The translations under genes were made by a program, and so were the position numbers. This document shows, one piece after another, positions 1 through 6,305 of a stretch of 7,552 nucleotides of DNA (its first letter is position 1; every line of letters begins with the position of its first letter). The DNA lies in NCBI GenBank assembly GCA_964389735.1, contig CAYMEJ010000042.1, forward strand, positions 1 through 7,552, read 5' to 3'. This DNA comes from JAQUVS01 sp964389735 (lineage in GTDB: Bacteria; Bacillota_I; Bacilli_A; RF39; UBA660). Under the pieces are notes generated by a model. It was not told the DNA's origin and searched no databases. It worked only from the letters and a program-made list of their open reading frames with translations.

Positions 1-666
1 GATACAGGAGAACAAGCACTAGAAATATGTGAAGCTTTAGTTAGAAGTGAAGCAGTAAATATCGTAGTAATAGATTCAGTAGCTGCACTTGTACCACAAG
101 CAGAAATTGATGGAGAAATGGGAGACTCTCATGTAGGACTTCAAGCTAGATTAATGTCACAAGCATTAAGAAAATTATCAGGAACAATTAGTAAAACAAA
201 AACAACAGCAATTTTTATAAATCAATTAAGAGAAAAAGTTGGAATAATGTTTGGTAATCCAGAAGTAACACCAGGTGGAAGAGCTTTAAAATTCTATTCA
301 TCAGTTAGACTTGATGTAAGACGCAGTGAAGCATTAAAGATAGGTGATGGAATAGTAGGTAATAGAACAACAATAAAAGTTGTTAAAAATAAAGTAGCAC
401 CACCATTTAAAACTGCTGTAGTAGATATAATGTATGGCGAAGGAGTTAGCAAAGAAGGAGAACTTGTAGATTTAGCATCAGAAGCTGGTATTATAGAAAA
501 ATCAGGAGCATGGTATGCTTATAAAGGTGAAAAAATAGGACAAGGAAAAGAAAATGCAAAACTTCTATTAAAAGATAATAAAAAATTGTCAGATGAAATT
601 GAAAAACAAGTTAGAGAATACTATAGTATTTCAGTAAAAACCGATAAAAACAAAGAAGATAAATAA
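1..666 (+). CDS. recA: Recombinase RecA, C-terminal two thirds (5' end outside window)
   Basis: RecA forms an ATP-dependent filament on single-stranded DNA, carries out strand exchange and triggers the SOS co-protease reaction. The frame is open from base 1 with no start; 221 residues are visible, beginning at the DTGEQALEI segment just after the Walker A half of the core, so roughly 110 N-terminal residues are missing. Visible landmarks are Walker B VVID at visible residues 22-25 followed by SVAAL, the L1 region around EMGDSHVGLQAR (39-50), the FINQLREKVGIMFGNPE stretch with loop L2, and the KNKVAPPF and YGEG motifs. The Met at base 118 is internal, not a start. The C-terminus is short and Lys-rich (ends KNKEDK). 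The last codons form the 5' arm of the terminator, so recA ends its transcription unit here. Identity is certain from motif order; only the 5' end and any upstream partners are unknown. Confidence 0.97.
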   Translation, partial: DTGEQALEICEALVRSEAVNIVVIDSVAALVPQAEIDGEMGDSHVGLQARLMSQALRKLSGTISKTKTTAIFINQLREKVGIMFGNPEVTPGGRALKFYSSVRLDVRRSEALKIGDGIVGNRTTIKVVKNKVAPPFKTAVVDIMYGEGVSKEGELVDLASEAGIIEKSGAWYAYKGEKIGQGKENAKLLLKDNKKLSDEIEKQVREYYSISVKTDKNKEDK

Positions 667-680
667 AATTATCTTTTTTT
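652..680 (+). terminator. Intrinsic terminator of recA, overlapping the stop codon
   Basis: AAGATAA (656-662) pairs perfectly with TTATCTT (669-675) around a 6-base loop (663-668) that holds the TAA stop. A run of T follows (676-680) and can also extend the stem against the upstream A-rich bases. The stem is weak in G+C, as expected in this genome. Confidence 0.7.
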
Positions 681-681
681 G

Positions 682-710
682 TTGCAACCATTCAATTGAA
701 TTGTTATAAT
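682..710 (+). promoter_or_regulatory. Promoter of the metallophosphoesterase gene
   Basis: The -35 box is TTGCAA (682-687), the spacer is 17 bases, and the -10 box is a consensus TATAAT (705-710) preceded by TGT (702-704), giving a full extended -10. Transcription would start near 717, with a leader of about 16 bases. The spacer contains the 12-base perfect palindrome ATTCAATTGAAT (690-701), and the -10 box sits inside the perfect 7-1-7 dyad TTGTTATAATAACAA (701-715). An operator is possible but unproven. Confidence 0.75.
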
Positions 711-732
711 AACAAATTAAGTTGGTGATATT

Positions 733-1638
733 ATGTCAGAAAAATATATGAGAGTTATGGAACTTATTGATAGAAATAAAACATTTAATGAAATTAAAGA
801 TATTATGGATATTAATGATAAAGAATTATTAAAAATATTTAGAACTATTCTAAATGATGGGGTAGAAATAAAAAGAATATATACAAATAATGGAGACATA
901 AAATGTGTAGTAAATAAAGCTTGTAGAAATAATTTTATGGTTGAACCAAGTAAAAATAAAAATATTCATTTTTTAGCAATATCAGATACACATCTTGGTA
1001 ATAAAAGAGATAGATTAGATTTACTAGATAAAGTATATAATTATGCTACAAAAGATGATATACATTTAATATTTCATATTGGAGATTTTATTGATGGATT
1101 CAATAGTTCTAATGAAGAAAAACATGATACAGTAGAAGAACAAATTAAATATGCAATAAGAAATTACCCGTATGATAGAAAAATAAATAACGTTATATTA
1201 CTTGGAAATCATGATTATGAACCATTAAAAACAAAAGGATTAAACGTTAAGTATATAATGGAAAAAGAAAGATCTGATATGATGCCTTTAGGTTACTTTG
1301 CAGCTAACATTGAAGTTGCAGGAAAAAATGTTGCCTTAAAACACGATTCGTTGGATTTGGGATATCAATTAGACCCAGCCAATATAAAATTAATAGGACA
1401 TAGTCATACTTGTAAAATAAAAATGGGTAACATTTTGCAAATATTTGTACCATCATTAAGTGATATAGCAACATCAAAAGAATTTTATCCAACAGGATTC
1501 TTAGACATATTTCTAGAAATGAAAGATGGAGATTTCTTTGGAACAATAATAAAACAATTAGGATTTTTAAATGAAGAACCAATATTAGTAAACGAAACAT
1601 CATTATGCTTAGATAAAAAAATAGGGAGTAAGAAATAA
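733..1638 (+). CDS. Calcineurin-like metallophosphoesterase with N-terminal winged-helix-like domain
   Basis: A 301-residue protein predicted to be cytoplasmic, with no signal peptide or membrane segment. Residues about 1-62 look like a winged helix: two helices with a turn at DINDKELL, then a GVEIKR...NGDIKCVV hairpin like a wing. Residues 78-280 are a binuclear-metal phosphoesterase with the motif series in order: SDTHLG (84-89), GDFID (117-121), GNHD (158-161), KHD (203-205) and GHSH (222-225). All metal-ligand positions are present, so it should be active; likely substrates are phosphomono- or diesters, and the real one cannot be told. The ATG at 733 is chosen because GGTGAT (724-729) sits at the right distance and the promoter leaves no room upstream. 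It is a single-gene unit between two terminators. It is not YmdB, the phosphodiesterase encoded next to rny in Bacillus: that protein is shorter, starts directly with its metal site and lies downstream of rny. Confidence 0.88.
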   Translation: MSEKYMRVMELIDRNKTFNEIKDIMDINDKELLKIFRTILNDGVEIKRIYTNNGDIKCVVNKACRNNFMVEPSKNKNIHFLAISDTHLGNKRDRLDLLDKVYNYATKDDIHLIFHIGDFIDGFNSSNEEKHDTVEEQIKYAIRNYPYDRKINNVILLGNHDYEPLKTKGLNVKYIMEKERSDMMPLGYFAANIEVAGKNVALKHDSLDLGYQLDPANIKLIGHSHTCKIKMGNILQIFVPSLSDIATSKEFYPTGFLDIFLEMKDGDFFGTIIKQLGFLNEEPILVNETSLCLDKKIGSKK

Positions 1639-1654
1639 ACTATACTCTCTTTTT
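1623..1654 (+). terminator. Intrinsic terminator of the metallophosphoesterase gene
   Basis: AGGGAGTA (1623-1630) pairs with TACTCTCT (1643-1650) in 8 bp including one G-T wobble. The 12-base loop contains the TAA stop (1636-1638), and a T-rich tail follows (1650-1654). Confidence 0.75.
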
Positions 1655-1693
1655 CTTGACTTATTACTAAATTAAACTTAAAATAAAAATAGA

Positions 1694-1702
1694 TGTTATA
1701 CT
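1694..1702 (+). promoter_or_regulatory. Extended -10 promoter of rny
   Basis: TGTTATACT combines the TGn extension with TATACT (1697-1702). No good -35 box lies 16-18 bases upstream (the region is A/T-rich, with TTAAAC at 19), so this would be an extended -10 promoter with a weak -35. The predicted start near 1709 falls in a 6-5-6 dyad, TACTTT/AAAGTA (1699-1715). A GGAGGT ribosome binding site (1729-1734) follows 6 bases before the rny ATG. Confidence 0.55.
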
Positions 1703-1740
1703 TTGGACAAAAGTAAACATTTGAAAATGGAGGTATTATT

Positions 1741-3341
1741 ATGGATTTATTAATCTCCGTTTTGCTAGTCGTTATTGGATTGGGTTCAGGTTTTGCAGCA
1801 AGTACTGTTGCAAATTCCTTTAAAGAAAAAAATGCAAATAAAAAAGCAGATGATATATTAGAAAAGGCTAAAAAAGAAGCTGAAAAAGCTAAAAGAGAAT
1901 CATTGCTAGAAGCTAAAGAAGAAATTCACAAATTAAAAATGGACTTAGACAAAGAAACTAAGGAAAAGAAACAAGAAGTAAAAGATTCAGAAGAACGTCT
2001 TATGCAAAGAGAAAAAAATATGGAAAAGCGTGACGAACTTTATCAAAAGAGAGAATCTACTTTAGACGAAAAAGAAGAAAAATTATTTGAAAAACAAAAA
2101 GAAATCCAAAACGAACAAGTTAAAGTGGAAGAAATCAAACAACAACAACTAGACTTGTTACAAGAAATTTCAGGAATTAGTCGTGAAAAAGCAGAAAAAT
2201 TAGTAATGGAAAAAGTTGAAGAATCAATGTCAATTGATATTGCAACATACATTAAAGAAAGAGAAAACGAAGCTAAGTTAGAAGCAGATAAAAAAGCAAA
2301 AGATTTATTAGTTGTATCAATGCAAAAATTTGCAGCAGATATTGCTAATGAACAAACAGTAACTGTAGTTAATTTACCAAATGATGACTTAAAAGGTAGA
2401 ATTATTGGTAGAGAAGGTAGAAATATTAGAACTATTGAAGCAATAACTGGAGTAGATTTAATTATTGATGACACACCAGAAGCAGTAGTACTTTCAAGTT
2501 TTGATCCTTTAAGAAGAGAAATAGCTAGATTAACTCTAGAAACATTATTAAAAGATGGAAGAATCCATCCAACTAGAATTGAAGAACTATATGACAAAAT
2601 AAGTAAAGATATGAAAACTAAGATCATTGAAACTGGAGATTCAGTATTATTTGATTTAGGACTTACAAAAGTAGATCCTGCATTAGTAGAAACTATTGGT
2701 AAATTGAAATATAGAACAAGTTATGGACAAAATGCATTACAACATTCAATTGAAGTAGCTAATCTTGCTGGTATAATGGCTGGTGATGACCCGCCGCACC
2801 GCGCCCTGGCGCACATAGGNNNNNNNNNNCTGGTGAGTTAGGAGAAAATGTTACATTAGCTAAAAGAGCTGGATTATTACATGATATTGGTAAATCAATA
2901 GATCATGAAATGGAAGGTAGTCATGTTGAAATAGGAATGGAATTAGCTAAGAAATACAATGAAAATGAAGTTGTTGTTAATTCAATTGCATCACATCATG
3001 GTGATACAGAAGCTACAAGTATTATTTCAGTATTAGTAGCAATAGCAGACGCATTAAGTGCTTCACGTCCAGGAGCTAGAAATGATTCATTAGAAAATTA
3101 CATTAAGAGACTTGAACAATTAGAACAAATTGGTAACGATATTAAAGGTATTGAAAAAACATTTGCTGTTCAAGCTGGTAGAGAATTAAGAGTAATTGTT
3201 AAACCAGAAGAAATTAATGATTTAGAATCACATAAAATTGCAAGAGATATAAAAGAAAAAATAGAATCTACAATGCAATATCCAGGTACAATAAAAGTCA
3301 CTGTAATACGTGAAACAAGAGTTCAAGAAGAAGCTAAATAA
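1741..3341 (+). CDS. rny: Ribonuclease Y, intact gene split by an assembly artefact
   Basis: RNase Y is the membrane-anchored endoribonuclease that starts decay of many mRNAs in Gram-positive bacteria. Seen here: an N-terminal membrane helix (about residues 3-25), a long charged coiled coil (about 27-150), a KH RNA-binding domain with GRIIGREGRNIR at 219-230, and an HD phosphohydrolase domain. As written, the frame is lost at the insert at 2787-2836. Joining 2786 directly to 2837 removes it, restores one frame and gives MAGELGENVTLAKRAGLLHDIGK, the expected family sequence. The repaired protein has 516 residues (B. subtilis: 520), with the metal-site His335, His364-Asp365 and the SIASHHGD segment (His402-His403), ending VTVIRETRVQEEAK. 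The start at 1741 is fixed by GGAGGT and by the membrane helix at residue 3. It has its own promoter and terminator. Identity is certain; the break is almost surely technical. Confidence 0.95.
2787..2829. other. Assembly gap with foreign GC-rich contig tail
   Basis: 33 bases (2787-2819) of about 76% G+C are followed by ten Ns (2820-2829), inside a gene of about 30% G+C. The heptamer CTGGTGA stands on both sides (2780-2786 and 2830-2836), and the right-hand sequence resumes exactly with the second copy. Collapsing one copy together with everything between them repairs rny. This fits an unmerged contig overlap plus a chimeric read end from a high-G+C organism. Confidence 0.9.
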
Positions 3342-3351
3342 GCTTCTTTTT
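3325..3351 (+). terminator. Intrinsic terminator of rny
   Basis: AAGAAGCT (3328-3335) pairs perfectly with AGCTTCTT (3341-3348) around a 5-base loop (AAATA), and U-rich sequence follows. The TAA stop (3339-3341) spans the loop and the first base of the 3' arm. Another T-run lies at 3359-3366. Confidence 0.8.
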
Positions 3352-3352
3352 A

Positions 3353-3381
3353 TATACATTTTTTTTAGTATATGATATAAT
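3353..3381 (+). promoter_or_regulatory. Promoter of the cysteine-rich surface protein operon
   Basis: The -35-like box is TATACA (3353-3358, 4 of 6 matches to TTGACA), the spacer is 17 bases, and the -10 box is a perfect TATAAT (3376-3381) preceded by TGA (3373-3375), an extended -10. The expected start is near 3388, leaving a leader under 20 bases. An ideal AAGGAGGT ribosome binding site (3393-3400) follows 5 bases before the ATG at 3406, which suggests strong expression. Confidence 0.75.
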
Positions 3382-3405
3382 TTTTCTAGAATAAGGAGGT
3401 TAATT

Positions 3406-4500
3406 ATGTATACTGATGAACAAGTTGAATTAGCTGAAAAGAAAAGAAAAAATAAATTAATAAAAATGGTTATTATTATTGCATCTATTTTAATAGTTAT
3501 AATCATTGGAATAATAATATATTTAATGTTTCAAATATCAGAAGAGAAAAAGAAACAACCTTCAATCTATGATCCTAATGCATATGTAGAAATAGATAAA
3601 TGGACTAACGGAACAATGACAGTAGTAGTAGATGATGATCAAAATTTAATAAAGGAATACTCATTTGATGGTGGGAACACTTGGCAAAGAGAAAATAAAA
3701 AAGTATATGAAGAAAACTGTGATGTTGAGGTAGTAGTAAAAGATCAAAAAGGATTAGTAAGTAATGTTAAAGTGGTAAATGTAAAGAAAATAGATAAAGA
3801 ACCACCAGTTATTATTTCTGAAGATGTATCTTATGTATCAATGAAAAACAAAAGAAAATATAATACAAGAACAGGTGTAGTAGCAAAAGATGAACTATCA
3901 CAAGTATCTACACTATTTAAAGCAGAACCAGCAGAAATAGATTTATCTATAGAAGCAGCATATACAATTCAATATACTGCAACAGATAATGCAGGAAATG
4001 TAACAACAAAAGAAAGAGTAATTAATGTAGTAGATCAAAAAATAAAAACAACTTATAGATCAAGAACAGCAACAACAGAAGAATATGATTGTAAAGCATA
4101 CACTTGTGAATGTAGAATGTGTAATGAAGCAACAGAAAAACCTAAATTAAGTTGTAATGAAGGATATACTTTAGAAAATTCAAAATGTTTCAAAGATGTA
4201 GTACTTGAACCTGATAAAGAAACAGGAACATGTAGAGAAGGTTATGAATTATTAAATAATCAATGTACAAGAAGACAATATGGCACTTTACAAAAAACTT
4301 GTCCACTATACTTTAAATTAACTGATAAAACAACATGTAGTTCTACTAAAACATATGGAGAATGTTGTAATATTTGTTATAATAAATGTAAAAGATATGT
4401 ATGGGGAGAATGGAGTGAATGGCAAGAAGAAAAGATTTCAGCAGGTACATCAAGAGAAGTAGAAATTCATACTGAGCCAATAGAAGAAGTAATTAGATAG
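3406..4500 (+). CDS. Membrane-anchored Ig-like, cysteine-rich surface protein, short paralogue
   Basis: A 364-residue protein of unknown function. Residues 1-20 are charged (KKRKNKLIK), residues 21-43 form one hydrophobic helix, and the rest should lie outside the cell by the positive-inside rule. There is no lipobox and no LPXTG signal. Residues about 60-128 form an Ig-like domain with WTNG, YSFDGGNTW and one conserved Cys105; residues 129-210 form a second Ig/HYR-like domain opening with DKEPP and containing YTATDNAGNVTTKER. After YRSRT comes a Cys-rich region: C229-x4-C-x-C-x2-C239, three modules (250-261, 276-287, 299-311; type C-x-E-GY-x-L...C), then CC-x2-C-x3-C (320-328) and WGEWSEW (333-339). 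Total 15 Cys. It is the first gene of an operon, 14 bases before its longer paralogue. The start is fixed by AAGGAGGT and by the shared MYT(D/E)(D/E)Q opening. Adhesin, stalk or sensor roles are possible; none is shown. Confidence 0.85.
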   Translation: MYTDEQVELAEKKRKNKLIKMVIIIASILIVIIIGIIIYLMFQISEEKKKQPSIYDPNAYVEIDKWTNGTMTVVVDDDQNLIKEYSFDGGNTWQRENKKVYEENCDVEVVVKDQKGLVSNVKVVNVKKIDKEPPVIISEDVSYVSMKNKRKYNTRTGVVAKDELSQVSTLFKAEPAEIDLSIEAAYTIQYTATDNAGNVTTKERVINVVDQKIKTTYRSRTATTEEYDCKAYTCECRMCNEATEKPKLSCNEGYTLENSKCFKDVVLEPDKETGTCREGYELLNNQCTRRQYGTLQKTCPLYFKLTDKTTCSSTKTYGECCNICYNKCKRYVWGEWSEWQEEKISAGTSREVEIHTEPIEEVIR

Positions 4501-4514
4501 AGTGAGGGATAGAT

Positions 4515-6278
4515 ATGTATACTGAAGATCAAATGACTAATCAGTTTCAAGAAAAAAAAGATAAGAAAATTAAATTGATTATTATTATATCAGTAGCAGT
4601 AGTTATATTAATAGGAATAATAATAGTTATTAGTATTGCACTATCTAATGATAAGAAAAAAACAACACCAGCAATTATTGAACCAACATTATACACATCA
4701 TCAAAATGGACTAATGGCGTGATGGAAATAAAAGTTGATGAAGATGATAACTTAATATCAGAATATTCATTTGATGGTGGTAAAACATGGCAAGAAGAAA
4801 ATTTCAGAAAATATGAAGAGAATTGCACAATAGAAGTAGTAGTAAAAGATAAAAAAGGATTAATTAGTAATCCAGTAACATATACAATAGATAAAATAGA
4901 TAAAACACCACCAACATTACTATTTGAAGAACAAACAACAATTCAAATAAACTCAAAATTTAATCCAAAAGAAAATATTAATGTTGAAGATAAAGAATCT
5001 GGTATTTCAAAAGGATATACAGTTGAACCAGCAACAGTAGATACATCAAAAGAAGGTACAACAAAATTAGTGTACACGGTAACTGATAATGCAGGAAATA
5101 CAACAACAAAAGAAAGAACAATAATAGTAAAAGACACAATAGTAAAAAGATATTATAGATCAAGAACATCAAAGAATGAAACATATGATTGTAATGGTTA
5201 TTCATGTAATTGCAAAGACTGTTCAAAAGTAACAGAAAAGGCAACAATACAATGTCCAGGTGGATACAGTGTTAGTAATGGTAAATGTGTTAAGAAAACA
5301 ATAATTGGTCAATCTAATGTATGTGGAGCAAATTATACTTTACAAGATGGTGTGTGTAAAAAATATGTTGAACCAAAAACTAAGACAAACTGTATAAATG
5401 GATTTAAATTAAATTCAGCAGGAAATGCATGTGAATTAACTTCTAAATTTTCAAGTAAAACTGTAACAAGAGGAAGTAATGGTTGCCCAAGTGGATATTA
5501 TCCAACAGTCGTAGCAGGAAACTCTAATCCTAATCAATGTGTAAAAAGTTATAAGGTAAGTTATATCTATCAATGTAATGATGGAGTAGGAACATATAAT
5601 TCGGCTAAAAAGAAATGTAAAGCATCCATGGTATATGCATGTAGAGATTATAATTATCCGTTATTAAATGGAAAAAAATGTTATACACGAGATAGAAAAA
5701 ATAATGTTGCAGCAACAAAAGTATGTCCAAGTGGATATTATCAAGATGGAACATCTTGTTATAGAGAAGCAGAAAAAAAATGTCCAACAGGACCATTCAT
5801 GAAAGATATTGGTAGTGGATGTTCACAAGATTTATATTTATTACAAGGAAGTGCAGGAGTAAAAACTACATATACATATTGTAGCAATGCTAAATTAGCA
5901 TGGGCAGGTTCAAATTGTAGTGCATCATATCCAGTTCAAACTGTAAAATATTGCTCAACAAATTATACATTAAACGCCGATAAAACAAAATGTTTATATT
6001 ATGAATATAAAATGCCAACATATGGATGCCCAAGTGGATACAGTAAGTCAAATGGAAAATGTGTTAATACTGTAACAGTTTCAGGTAAAAAAATATGTCC
6101 AGCTAATTTCAAATTAGAATCATCTACAAGTACAACATGCCGATCAACAAAAAAAGGACAATGTTGTAGTACATGCTACAAAAAATGTTCAAGAGTAGTA
6201 TGGGGAGAATGGAGTGAATGGACAACTAAAAAGATATTAGCTTCATCAAAAAGACAAGTAGAAACAAAAACAGAATAA
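4515..6278 (+). CDS. Membrane-anchored Ig-like, cysteine-rich surface protein, long paralogue with 12 Cys modules
   Basis: A 587-residue paralogue of the preceding protein, function unknown. It has the same order of parts: charged N-terminus (1-20), membrane helix (about 21-43), Ig-like domain with WTNG, YSFDGGKTW and Cys104 (about 60-127), a second Ig-like domain from DKTPP to VTDNAGNTTTKER (129-207), YRSRT, a knot C226-x4-C-x-C-x2-C236, then 12 two-Cys modules between 247 and 542, CC-x2-C-x3-C (550-558) and VWGEWSEW (562-569). Total 33 Cys. Modules are mostly 12-15 residues, such as CPGGYSVSNGKC (247-258), CPSGYYQDGTSC (404-415) and CPSGYSKSNGKC (505-516); one reaches 19 (324-342). The start is set by GAGGG (4504-4508) and by the MYTEDQ opening shared with the upstream paralogue; the weaker site and 14-base gap suggest co-translation. 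The second Ig domain is better preserved here than in the shorter protein. Low-complexity VSP- or EGF-like resemblance is superficial; no known family is recognised. Confidence 0.85.
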   Translation: MYTEDQMTNQFQEKKDKKIKLIIIISVAVVILIGIIIVISIALSNDKKKTTPAIIEPTLYTSSKWTNGVMEIKVDEDDNLISEYSFDGGKTWQEENFRKYEENCTIEVVVKDKKGLISNPVTYTIDKIDKTPPTLLFEEQTTIQINSKFNPKENINVEDKESGISKGYTVEPATVDTSKEGTTKLVYTVTDNAGNTTTKERTIIVKDTIVKRYYRSRTSKNETYDCNGYSCNCKDCSKVTEKATIQCPGGYSVSNGKCVKKTIIGQSNVCGANYTLQDGVCKKYVEPKTKTNCINGFKLNSAGNACELTSKFSSKTVTRGSNGCPSGYYPTVVAGNSNPNQCVKSYKVSYIYQCNDGVGTYNSAKKKCKASMVYACRDYNYPLLNGKKCYTRDRKNNVAATKVCPSGYYQDGTSCYREAEKKCPTGPFMKDIGSGCSQDLYLLQGSAGVKTTYTYCSNAKLAWAGSNCSASYPVQTVKYCSTNYTLNADKTKCLYYEYKMPTYGCPSGYSKSNGKCVNTVTVSGKKICPANFKLESSTSTTCRSTKKGQCCSTCYKKCSRVVWGEWSEWTTKKILASSKRQVETKTE

Positions 6279-6305
6279 GAAAAAGACTTCAATTGAAGTC
6301 TTTTA
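6279..6305. terminator. Bidirectional terminator between the surface operon and rnj
   Basis: A perfect 10-bp stem, AAAAGACTTC (6281-6290) with GAAGTCTTTT (6295-6304), has loop AATT. Reading right it ends in TTTT followed by AATTTT; reading left it ends in TTTTTC. It starts 2 bases after the stop of the long surface protein and overlaps the stop of the convergent RNase J gene (6303-6305), so it can serve both. Confidence 0.9.

Noticed and set aside
118..120. ATG at 118 as the start of a short RecA-like gene
   Set aside because: The frame is open from base 1 and the preceding 39 codons are conserved RecA sequence including Walker B, so this Met is internal.
1304..1603. Minus-strand open frames under the phosphoesterase, rny and the surface genes (for example 1304-1603, 2043-2627, 4547-4828, 4978-5247)
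   Set aside because: They are Leu/Ile/Ser/Phe-rich reverse complements of A-rich coding sequence and lie fully inside well-supported genes; I saw no sign of independent coding.
2787..2836. A transposon or genuine frameshift in rny
   Set aside because: The flanking heptamer could be a target duplication, but the Ns end exactly at the repeat, no element end is visible, and one deletion gives a perfect full-length gene. Assembly error is simpler.
2910..3341. A separate 143-residue HD-type protein
   Set aside because: The ATG at 2910 lies inside the RNase Y HD domain; removing the 50-base artefact puts it in frame with the 5' part of rny.
4402..4422. Cytokine-receptor WSXWS box or true thrombospondin repeat by gene transfer from a host
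   Set aside because: Only the Trp pattern fits; the surrounding Cys and fold signatures of either eukaryotic domain are missing, and codon use matches the neighbouring genes.
5253..6142. CRISPR array or DNA-level tandem repeat
   Set aside because: The periodicity is in Cys codons of one open frame, with uneven spacing and divergent DNA; it is protein module repetition.
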